A stretch of 45,459 nucleotides of DNA, from positions 1 through 45,459 of IMG/VR virus record IMGVR_UViG_3300005295_000006; one strand, written 5' to 3'. Positions 20,991 through 26,906 of this stretch are shown here, one piece after another. The DNA comes from a virus. Made by a program: the position numbers and the translations under genes. The notes under the pieces were generated by a model, which worked only from the letters and a program-made list of their open reading frames with translations, ran no database searches and was not told the origin of the DNA. Positions within the stretch are counted from its first letter, which is position 1. Each line of letters opens with the position of its first letter.

Positions 20991-21259
20991 TGCAGCGGAA
21001 CAACATCGAGGAGTTCCGGCCGCCGAGCGGGGTGCACGGCTTGGCGCCGGAGAAGATTCCATCCCGGCTGATTTCAGTCGCTCCAGTGCGGTTCAACGCG
21101 CACATGGACTGGAAGACCTGCGGGTGCGGGGCCTGTCAGACCATGAGGGATCCGGAGTTCGCGGCGGCCTGCGCGGCGTTCGGGGTGTGCATGGAGCGGC
21201 TGCGGAGAAAGTATGCCGCGGGGCCGATTGTGGCGCCCGGGGTGATTGTGAAGCCATGA
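20990..21259 (+). CDS. Cys-containing hypothetical protein, 89 aa
   Basis: Contains WKTCGCGACQTMRDPEFAAA and a later Cys (FGVCMERL), a compact Cys cluster that may bind metal. ATG coupled to the preceding stop; stop coupled (ATGA) to the next gene. Function unknown. Confidence 0.6.
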   Translation: MQRNNIEEFRPPSGVHGLAPEKIPSRLISVAPVRFNAHMDWKTCGCGACQTMRDPEFAAACAAFGVCMERLRRKYAAGPIVAPGVIVKP

Positions 21260-21477
21260 GGTGCTCGATTTGCTGGGAGAAGGTCGTCCTGCTCCCGGAA
21301 CACCCCGTTGACGTGCAGATGATCGAAGCGGACGAATTTCTTTGCGGACGCTGCCTGTCGTGGTCGTTCCGCATCCTGACTGCCCAAGGGAGGACTGAAT
21401 GCGCTCCAAGAACGCTGCTCCAATCGACCCCGCCTATCCTGACGAGCTCACCGAGCCCGGCAAGTTCCCCGTCCTAG
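21256..21477 (+). CDS. Zinc-knuckle protein overlapping groES, 73 aa
   Basis: Starts MRCSICWEKVVLLPEHPVDV and contains FLCGRCLSW, giving a CxxC...CxxC zinc ribbon. The last 26 codons overlap the GroES-like gene in another frame (21399-21477); that Ser/Pro-rich tail probably has no function of its own. ATGA overlap with the previous gene. Confidence 0.6.
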   Translation: MRCSICWEKVVLLPEHPVDVQMIEADEFLCGRCLSWSFRILTAQGRTECAPRTLLQSTPPILTSSPSPASSPS

Positions 21478-21791
21478 TTCCTCCCTGCGAGCCCATTTTC
21501 GATTACGTCCTCGTGAAGCGCATCGAGGAGAAGGACGAACGCAAGCCAGGAAGCCTGATCCACATTCCCGAGACGGCGAAGGGGAAGCCGCAGCAGGCGG
21601 TCGTCATCTCGGTCGGGCCAGGTGGCTACGGGGTCTCGGGGGCCTTGCTTCCGATGCACGTCAAGCGCGGGGACCGGGTGCTGGTGTCGAAGTTCGCGGG
21701 TCACGACATCGAGCTGGACGGGCAGATGTACCTGCTCATCGCCCAGCGTGATGTTCTCGGGATCCTACGCGCGGGAGTTGTGGTAGGGTAG
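21399..21791 (+). CDS. groES-like: GroES-type co-chaperonin (cpn10)
   Basis: The 130-aa protein carries a complete cpn10 fold: PIFDYVLVKRIEEKDERKPG, then mobile-loop region GSLIHIPETAKGKPQQAVVI, VGPGGYG, HVKRGDRVLVSKFAGHDIEL and DGQMYLLIAQRDVLGIL. About 30 extra residues precede the usual start. It should cap host GroEL during folding of phage proteins, probably the capsid protein, as T4 gp31 does. No GroEL is encoded. The loop between PGGYG and HVKRGD is slightly longer than in bacterial GroES, which could change the folding chamber (inference). ATG has GGGAGG upstream. Confidence 0.9.
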   Translation: MRSKNAAPIDPAYPDELTEPGKFPVLVPPCEPIFDYVLVKRIEEKDERKPGSLIHIPETAKGKPQQAVVISVGPGGYGVSGALLPMHVKRGDRVLVSKFAGHDIELDGQMYLLIAQRDVLGILRAGVVVG

Positions 21792-21895
21792 GTCAACTCG
21801 GGTCTCGGGGTTGGGGCGCTCCACACCCCAGTTTTGCTCTGTCCGGCCGCTCCACCCCGGCCCACTTCTCAGGCGAATTCATGGGAGTCACGCAG

Positions 21896-22060
21896 ATGTC
21901 GACCTCGAAAGCCACGCACGCGAAGGCCCCGGCGAAGACGATCGAGATTCCACAGAGCGCGATGCAGGATGCTGGGATCGTGGATGCGGTGAACCGGCTC
22001 GAGAAGATGCTCGAGCGTCACCTGACCGACCTGAAAAACCGAGAATCCGCCGCCGGGTAG
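21896..22060 (+). CDS. Small helical protein, 54 aa
   Basis: ATG at 21896 with GGGAG eight bases upstream; an in-frame ATG at 21881 would add five residues. A basic Lys/Ala N-terminus is followed by an amphipathic helix (VDAVNRLEKMLERHLTDLKN). High GC at third positions supports coding. Last rightward gene before the convergent block; function unknown. Confidence 0.6.
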   Translation: MSTSKATHAKAPAKTIEIPQSAMQDAGIVDAVNRLEKMLERHLTDLKNRESAAG

Positions 22061-22070
22061 ATCTCCGCAC

Positions 22071-22337
22071 CTACTCGTGCAGGTGTGCAGCGGCCGTCAC
22101 CTTCCCGGGCGGCCGTTGCTGTTTCTGGGCCCTGAATTCTTCGACGAGGAAGGCGGTCCGCAGGGCGAAGCGCAGCACGTCCGGGTTCGGCGGCGAGCCG
22201 GAGATGGTCTCGGCGTGCTCGTAGACTTCCCGCAAGACTTCCGGCCCGAGGTCGGTCTTCACTCTTTCCGCGAGTTCCGTCAGTCCACCCACCCCTCCGA
22301 GTGCCAGCTCCAGTCCGATTTCCCCGATGCTCTTCAT
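22071..22337 (-). CDS. Hypothetical protein, 88 aa
   Basis: Starts MKSIGEIGLELALGGVGGLT, helical throughout, with a polar Gln/Lys tail. GAGGCC precedes the ATG. It ends 10 bases from the convergent small gene; no clear terminator separates them. Function unknown. Confidence 0.6.
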   Translation of the reverse strand: MKSIGEIGLELALGGVGGLTELAERVKTDLGPEVLREVYEHAETISGSPPNPDVLRFALRTAFLVEEFRAQKQQRPPGKVTAAAHLHE

Positions 22338-22345
22338 CCGGCCTC

Positions 22346-22648
22346 CTAATCGGCCTGCCGCGGCACAGGTTCCGGGTGCTCCTCGAGGTATGCGGAGATT
22401 CTTGCGGCCACCTGGGGGTGGATGGCCGTAAACTTAGCGAACTGCGCATGTCCAGCATCGGACCTGACTCTCTTCCCTCCTTGCACGAACGGGGAGAGTC
22501 GGTCCCTCCAGTAGCCGGCGGCCAGCTTTATCCCGAACTCGCAGGAGCACGGCGTCACGGCCTCGTAAGCTCTCCCGTTCCTGAACCGCGCGATCTGTTC
22601 CCAGCCGGTGTCCTTGCAGAATAGGCAGGTGTAGAGTCTCTCAGGCAT
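22346..22648 (-). CDS. Zinc-finger protein near the replication gene, 100 aa
   Basis: ATG at 22648 with GGGAGG. The N-terminus has CLFCKDTGWEQ and TPCSCEFG, a CxxC...CxC knuckle like that at the start of some phage helicase-loader or replication proteins. Only 100 aa long, so it lacks an ATPase domain. Position after the replication-initiation-like gene suggests a helper role. Confidence 0.65.
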   Translation of the reverse strand: MPERLYTCLFCKDTGWEQIARFRNGRAYEAVTPCSCEFGIKLAAGYWRDRLSPFVQGGKRVRSDAGHAQFAKFTAIHPQVAARISAYLEEHPEPVPRQAD

Positions 22649-23393
22649 TGGGGATTCCCTCCCGGAGTTTGCGGTAATAGGCCCGCTGCTGTTCAGTACC
22701 AAAGTCGTCATCGGATTTCGGAGGCCCGGAGTCTACTTCGTCCTTCCAGCGTTCCTGGTTCAGCCAGGTCGCGGGGAGCGGAATGAACTGGCCGTTGTCT
22801 TTCTGCCATTGGTTCGATTGCAGGTGCTTCTGGAGCGAGGCCAGAATCGTTGCGAGGTCGGTTTTCCTGAGGGCTCTGGATAACGATTCCCTCGCCTTCC
22901 CGTGTCCGGCCTTCTTTGGGTAGAGGGACCAGAATTCCTCGAAATGACCGTTCCACCCGTTGGGGGGTAAGGGGGGATCGAAGATCGGATCACGAAGATC
23001 GGAGAACGAAGAACGAAGAACGGGCGCATCTGTGCGCATCTGTGCACAACTGTGCGCAGGTTCAGGATCCGGGAACTTACTCCTTGCGGCTCTAGCCTTT
23101 CCGTTGCTCCTATCCCAAAGTTCCGTGAAATGAGCGTAAGCTCCATCTGGAGCGTCGTACTGACACACCAGCCCGGATCTGAGTAATTCTGCGAAGCATT
23201 TCTCGACTGCTTTCAGCTTGATTTCAGGGTTTCTAGGGTAGGCAAGTGACCGAATAGTGGGGAGATCGGCATCGAACCTGCCGAAATCGTCGGCTACGGT
23301 CCAAAGACGCCAGAAAAGCGCCTCGGACTCTGGCGAAACCTTGTCAAATGCTCTGGAAGTGCGGAAAGACTCGTGAATACGTCTGGTTGGCAA
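22641..23393 (-). CDS. Phage replication-initiation-like protein, 250 aa
   Basis: TTG start at 23393 is supported by GGAGGG five bases upstream. Residues 1-85 look like a winged-helix domain (FDKVSPESEALFWRLWTVAD ... LPTIRSLAYP). A linker with an SDLRDPIFDPPLPPNGW stretch leads to a C-terminal domain GHFEEFWSLYPKKAGHGKAR, with LPATWLNQERW, the layout of phage origin-binding/DnaD-like replication proteins. It would recruit host replication machinery. It is the only replication gene I recognise, so DNA synthesis must use host polymerase. Confidence 0.7.
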   Translation of the reverse strand: MPTRRIHESFRTSRAFDKVSPESEALFWRLWTVADDFGRFDADLPTIRSLAYPRNPEIKLKAVEKCFAELLRSGLVCQYDAPDGAYAHFTELWDRSNGKARAARSKFPDPEPAHSCAQMRTDAPVLRSSFSDLRDPIFDPPLPPNGWNGHFEEFWSLYPKKAGHGKARESLSRALRKTDLATILASLQKHLQSNQWQKDNGQFIPLPATWLNQERWKDEVDSGPPKSDDDFGTEQQRAYYRKLREGIPNA

Positions 23394-23427
23394 CCTGTCC
23401 CTCCGGGCGTGAGGGAGCGAGAAGGTA

Positions 23428-23495
23428 AAGCGGGTCCGACCGTCGCTCGTCCGGCCCTGTCACCCGGGTGATCTGCCCGAGCCAAGGACCCGCTT
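23428..23495. repeat. Inverted repeat with inner palindrome between divergent genes
   Basis: AAGCGGGTCC (23428-23437) pairs with GGACCCGCTT (23486-23495), ten perfect base pairs, enclosing the perfect palindrome TCACCCGGGTGA (23460-23471). It lies in the leader of the leftward replication gene. It may be an operator, a binding site of the replication protein (origin), or an RNA structure controlling its translation. Confidence 0.6.
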
Positions 23496-23498
23496 GAC

Positions 23499-23527
23499 CT
23501 TTTACGCCTCCTGAATCGCTGGGTCAA
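23499..23527 (-). promoter_or_regulatory. Promoter for the leftward replication gene
   Basis: On the minus strand TTGACC (23527-23522) and TAAAAG (23504-23499) with a 17-base spacer. Its -35 stands 12 bases from the -35 of the rightward candidate, a back-to-back divergent arrangement. Confidence 0.55.
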
Positions 23528-23539
23528 CAAAAATCTTTC

Positions 23540-23571
23540 TTGACAGAAAACTTATTCCGTGTCAGGAATAT
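23540..23571 (+). promoter_or_regulatory. Possible rightward promoter before the small terminase
   Basis: A perfect TTGACA (23540-23545) lies in an AT-rich patch upstream of the late genes. The best -10 (GAATAT, 23566-23571) has a 20-base spacer, so the element is weak or needs an activator. Confidence 0.35.
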
Positions 23572-23591
23572 GCGACCCGGAGGACAATGGC

Positions 23592-24113
23592 GTGCCCGAG
23601 ATGGACACTCCCTCCAAGGCCCTTACAAAGCAGAAATACGCGCCCGCCGGCCTCACGGTGAAGCAACGTGACGCCTGCGACGGCATCCTCCGCGGGCTCG
23701 ACCCAGCTTCCGCGATGTTCGCCGCCGGTTACACTCCAGACTCCAGCGTCAATCAGTTCCTCAAGTCGGCCAAGGTGCGCCGCTACCTGTCCTGGGCCGA
23801 GAAGCGCAAGATGGTCCGGGTGGAGGAGATCGAGGAGGACGCCAACCTGCGCCTCGTCCGGATGCTCGAGGACGATGCCGTTCCGCCGATGGTTCACGCG
23901 CTCCTGATTCGCACCGCGCACGAGTACGTCCAGACGCTTCGTGACTTCCGGGTCCCAGCACCGCAGCCCGGGGAAGCTGGCGTCATCACCGCGATCGCCA
24001 TCATCAAGCGCAAGCTCGCCGCGAACACAGCTCCGTCGATGAAGACCTTCGAAGAGGTTGCTCAAGTCGTCGAGCACCGGCTCGTCGAAGAGTACAAGGC
24101 GCAGAGCAAGTGA
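23592..24113 (+). CDS. terS-like: Terminase small subunit
   Basis: GTG at 23592 has GGAGGA seven bases upstream, favoured over GTG 23559 and ATG 23601. The 173-aa protein has the small-terminase pattern LTVKQRDACDGILRGLDPAS, AMFAAGYT, NQFLKSAKVRRYL (HTH-like), then a helical region (LRLVRMLEDDAVPPMVHALL) for oligomerisation. It binds the packaging site and works with the large subunit at 26907. Unusually, a lysis cassette of six small genes separates the two subunits. Confidence 0.8.
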   Translation: MPEMDTPSKALTKQKYAPAGLTVKQRDACDGILRGLDPASAMFAAGYTPDSSVNQFLKSAKVRRYLSWAEKRKMVRVEEIEEDANLRLVRMLEDDAVPPMVHALLIRTAHEYVQTLRDFRVPAPQPGEAGVITAIAIIKRKLAANTAPSMKTFEEVAQVVEHRLVEEYKAQSK

Positions 24114-24592
24114 GCCCGACGCTTCCAGCTACAATCCAGACGACGGCCTACGACTTCGCGGAGAAGTTCATCGGCATTCACGAGATCGCTGGGGATCAGG
24201 ATCACCCATTGATACAATTCGCCTTGTCACTATGCTTCGCAGGAAAACTGCACATGCACGACGAGGTGCCGAACTGCTCCGCCTGGATGAACCTAATCGC
24301 GTGGCTTCTGAAGTTGCCGATGTCTCACTCCGCTGCGGCCCGCTCGTGGCTCGCTGTCGGAACTCCGGTTCCACTGGAAGATGCGATTCCAGGGAATGAC
24401 GTGATCATCCTCTCGCGCGGCGGAGGCGATCAGCCAGGCCCAGAGGTGCTCGAGGCGCCGGGTCACGTTGGCCTTTTCGGGTGGAGAGGTGGGGACCTTG
24501 TGACCATCCGAGGCGGCAACCAGGGAGACGAGTTCAACGATCGCCAGTTCAACGCATCTCGCGTGTTGGGTGTCAGGAGACTCAACGGATGA
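24110..24592 (+). CDS. Endolysin, NlpC/P60- or TIGR02594-like peptidase
   Basis: GTG at 24110 coupled to the terminase stop (GTGA). The 160-aa protein has VPNCSAWMNLIAWLL (catalytic Cys56), APGHVGLF (His119) and IRGGNQGDEFN (Asn137), the Cys/His/Asn set and glycine-rich GGN signature of TIGR02594/CHAP-like amidase-peptidases. It would cleave peptidoglycan at lysis. No signal peptide, so it needs a holin. Confidence 0.82.
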   Translation: MSPTLPATIQTTAYDFAEKFIGIHEIAGDQDHPLIQFALSLCFAGKLHMHDEVPNCSAWMNLIAWLLKLPMSHSAAARSWLAVGTPVPLEDAIPGNDVIILSRGGGDQPGPEVLEAPGHVGLFGWRGGDLVTIRGGNQGDEFNDRQFNASRVLGVRRLNG

Positions 24593-24882
24593 CGACGCCG
24601 CGGTTGACATGGGGAAATGGTGTGGAACTCGGGTGGAAGGAAATCGGCTTCATCGCGTGGGCGATATTTTCGATCGGCGCAGGCTGGTATCGGTTCAATG
24701 CCCTCGAGCATTCTCTCCAGGTCGTAAGCGACTCAAACTTTCTCCAGAGCCAAACCGTGAATGTGCTCGGGTGGAGAACAGGAGCACTGGAGACTCGCAT
24801 TGACACCTGCTGCCCGGTGGCGCGCACTATCGTTCCGCTCATGCCACGAGATTTGCTGCCGCCGGAGATCGGCCGGCGATGA
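24589..24882 (+). CDS. Membrane-anchored lysis-cassette protein, 97 aa
   Basis: ATG at 24589 overlaps the endolysin stop (ATGA). One transmembrane helix (IGFIAWAIFSIGAGWYRF, about residues 18-35), followed by a periplasmic-looking helical part with a CC pair. The layout fits an inner-membrane spanin-like or accessory lysis protein; not recognised by family. Confidence 0.65.
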   Translation: MTTPRLTWGNGVELGWKEIGFIAWAIFSIGAGWYRFNALEHSLQVVSDSNFLQSQTVNVLGWRTGALETRIDTCCPVARTIVPLMPRDLLPPEIGRR

Positions 24883-25325
24883 ACGAAGCGGACGCTCTCG
24901 CCATCGACTACCACGCCATCATCCGGGCGCTGCCGATCCTGTTCTCCGGGATCGCGACGGGCGAGCTGTATCAGTGGTGCATCTGGAAGAGCAAAAATCC
25001 GGACAAGAAATGGCGCGGCTACTGGATCCAGGGACTTCCCCACATGGGGATGAACGCAGCGATTGTGCTGGGATGCTTCACCGCGTGGCACTGCGGCGCA
25101 CTCTCGAAAATCATCGAGCTGTTTGGCGGCACTCCGATTGCGCAGCTCCTTGCTGTCTCTCCCCCGGTGGGCTATCTGATTACGCTCATGGCCGACGTAC
25201 TCGGAGACCAGATCGCCTATGCACTGCAAGCGCGGTTCGGGAAGTTCTTCAAGAAGGCCAATTCGACGCCCCCGGAAACTGGCGGCGCCCCACAACCACC
25301 GATCGTCCCGCAGGAGGCACCTTGA
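24879..25325 (+). CDS. Holin candidate with three membrane segments, 148 aa
   Basis: ATG coupled by ATGA. Hydrophobic segments at about residues 15-36 (RALPILFSGIATGELYQW), 58-78 (MNAAIVLGCFTAWHCGAL) and 88-110 (LLAVSPPVGYLITLMADV), then a charged, Pro-rich C-terminus. Size and topology fit a class I holin. Candidates at 24589 and 25939 compete for this role. Confidence 0.6.
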   Translation: MNEADALAIDYHAIIRALPILFSGIATGELYQWCIWKSKNPDKKWRGYWIQGLPHMGMNAAIVLGCFTAWHCGALSKIIELFGGTPIAQLLAVSPPVGYLITLMADVLGDQIAYALQARFGKFFKKANSTPPETGGAPQPPIVPQEAP

Positions 25326-25942
25326 AACGACTGATCCTGTTTCTCGCGATTGCCATGTTGACTTCTCCGCTCGCCCTGGCTGGACAAGACGCCTACAAGA
25401 AGGGCACCAGTGTGGTGCGATTTCTGGGCGGCTACGGGAGCACGCAGGAGATCCCGGGGACTGCGGAAGAGTACGCGGATCCGGTAGACCCCACCCCGCC
25501 CCCTCCGCCGGATCCGCCATCCGGATGTCACGACGATGGAGTAGGCGAGTGCCACGGCACCGGGAACGATCACTACGGCAACGCCGAGGATACGAAACAC
25601 GGGACGGTGGGACTGGGATACTCCTACTTCCTCGCGGAGGACGTGAGTCTCGAGTTGGCGCTATTCGTGCCGGCCGGTGACGCCGGGACCGATAATCTCG
25701 GAGCGAGCGCTGGGCTTGACTACTTCTTCGGGCATTTCTACATCCCGCTCCAAATGAATTATCGGGGAGACCTCGACAGCTTAGGATTTGCAACTGGCGG
25801 AGGTCTCGACTATCGGGTCGGTAAGGCGACCGTCCTTCGGGGACAGATCACAGGGAACTACGTCGGCGATTCAGACGTTGACGACCATTGGGGATGGCAG
25901 CTCGGCGCCTCGATTGGATGGGTACTGGGCGCGAACGAGTGA
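25322..25942 (+). CDS. Predicted outer-membrane beta-barrel protein with signal peptide
   Basis: TTG at 25322 overlaps the preceding gene. The 206-aa product begins with a textbook signal peptide (MKRLILFLAIAMLTSPLALA, cleavage after residue 20). A loop with PTPPPPPDPP and a Cys/His-rich CHDDGVGECHGTGNDH stretch follows, then about six to eight amphipathic strands (VGLGYSYFLAEDVSLELALF ... WGWQLGASIGWVLG) typical of small OmpA/OmpW-like barrels. Lambda Lom is a precedent for a phage-encoded outer-membrane protein. Possible roles are superinfection exclusion or envelope change; location within the lysis cassette suggests late expression. Confidence 0.75.
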   Translation: MKRLILFLAIAMLTSPLALAGQDAYKKGTSVVRFLGGYGSTQEIPGTAEEYADPVDPTPPPPPDPPSGCHDDGVGECHGTGNDHYGNAEDTKHGTVGLGYSYFLAEDVSLELALFVPAGDAGTDNLGASAGLDYFFGHFYIPLQMNYRGDLDSLGFATGGGLDYRVGKATVLRGQITGNYVGDSDVDDHWGWQLGASIGWVLGANE

Positions 25943-26280
25943 AGCGGTTCCTGGCGTTCTGGAACCTCCACAAGGAGATCCGTTCCTGGCAAGCCGAGTG
26001 GCGTAAACGACACGGACTGGAACCCACCGAATTGCCGTGGGAGGGAGATCGAATGCTGAAGAAACTCTTCGACAAGCTCCAGGGGAAAAAGGTCTACGGT
26101 ATCGCCCTGCTCGGAGCAGTCGCCGCGGTGATGAGCATGGCGGGACACCCGATTCCGGGGATCCCCGCGATGACCGATCAGGAGGCCTGGAACATGCTCT
26201 ACACTTCCGGGCTCGTGGCGGCCGGGCGCAGCACGATTCAGAAGCTCATCCACAAGGGCGATGCGAAGAAAGAGGGCTAG
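25939..26280 (+). CDS. Holin-like membrane protein, 113 aa, possible dual start
   Basis: GTG at 25939 is coupled to the previous stop (GTGA). An internal ATG at 26053 with GGAGGGAG upstream would give a 75-aa form MLKKLFDKLQGKKVYGIALL. One clear transmembrane helix (YGIALLGAVAAVMSMAG) is followed by a shorter hydrophobic segment and a Lys-rich tail. The short form looks like common small phage membrane proteins. Two starts could give long and short isoforms, as in lambda holin. Confidence 0.65.
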   Translation: MKRFLAFWNLHKEIRSWQAEWRKRHGLEPTELPWEGDRMLKKLFDKLQGKKVYGIALLGAVAAVMSMAGHPIPGIPAMTDQEAWNMLYTSGLVAAGRSTIQKLIHKGDAKKEG

Positions 26281-26754
26281 ATGCGCGAAGAGGATTTCAA
26301 GCGAGAGTTCAAGGTTCTCGGTGCGGCACTCGCTGAAGTCCTGACGATTCTGAAGGCTGAGAGGGTTGTCCTCCGGTCTGTCATTACGATCAAACCAAAG
26401 CCGAAAGGAACCACGAGAATGGAAACCACCATCATCACGACCGAACAGAACGCGCTGATCACCATCACCCCGGAGACCGCCGCCGGAAAGCCGACCACGG
26501 TTGACGGGATCCCGGTGTGGGAGACCTCGGATCCGCAGTTCACTCTGGTTCCGGCCGCCGACGGGATGAGTTGCGAGGTTCAGACCCCAGACGACATCGC
26601 GGATGGGGCGTCCGTGCAGATCGACGTGACGGTCTCGGTCGATGCCGACCGCGGCGCGGGCGTTCGCACCGTGTCCCTGGTGTTCCCGTTCGTGCTGAGC
26701 CTGCCGGAAGCGACCTCGATCGTCGGTTCCGTGACCCTGACGAACAAGCCGTAG
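26281..26754 (+). CDS. Ig-like beta-sandwich protein, 157 aa
   Basis: ATG immediately follows the preceding TAG. Residues 1-46 form a charged helix; an internal ATG at 26419 (AAAGGA upstream) starts a pure beta domain (TIITTEQNALITITPETAAG ... VQIDVTVSVDADRG ... TSIVGSVTLTNKP) like a single Ig-type repeat. Alternative short product of 111 aa possible. Role unknown. Confidence 0.6.
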   Translation: MREEDFKREFKVLGAALAEVLTILKAERVVLRSVITIKPKPKGTTRMETTIITTEQNALITITPETAAGKPTTVDGIPVWETSDPQFTLVPAADGMSCEVQTPDDIADGASVQIDVTVSVDADRGAGVRTVSLVFPFVLSLPEATSIVGSVTLTNKP

Positions 26755-26756
26755 TC

Positions 26757-26780
26757 CTCGTAGGTATATATACCTACGAG
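26757..26780. repeat. Perfect 24-bp palindrome
   Basis: CTCGTAGGTATA followed by its exact reverse complement TATACCTACGAG, no spacer. It starts three bases after the stop at 26754 and ends 15 bases before the next ATG. The AT-rich centre (TATATATA) is unusual in this GC-rich DNA. With no loop and no T-run it suits a dimeric protein operator or a nuclease/packaging site better than a terminator. Confidence 0.95.
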
Positions 26781-26795
26781 CTAAGGAGAACTCCC

Positions 26796-26903
26796 ATGTG
26801 CGAGTGGTCGTTCTGGAATTTCCTCTGGATCCTGTGCGCAGCCTTCGTCGCCGGCTTTGCGTGGTGTGGCGGCTGCAAGGTCTTCGGACGGCTCCTGGGG
26901 TGA
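26796..26903 (+). CDS. Small membrane protein, 35 aa
   Basis: ATG at 26796 with AAGGAGA seven bases upstream. The peptide begins MCEWSFWNFLWILCAAFVAG and contains one transmembrane helix plus four cysteines (CEW, LCAAF, WCGGCK). It lies between the palindrome and the large terminase. Could be an additional lysis or envelope microprotein. Confidence 0.65.
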   Translation: MCEWSFWNFLWILCAAFVAGFAWCGGCKVFGRLLG

Positions 26904-26906
26904 CGA

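Noticed and set aside
19863-21062. 399-codon minus-strand frame (and a 320-codon one) over 19.9-21.1 kb
   Set aside because: Very Pro/Arg/Ser-rich low-complexity product; the plus-strand genes are coupled by overlaps and have plausible starts.
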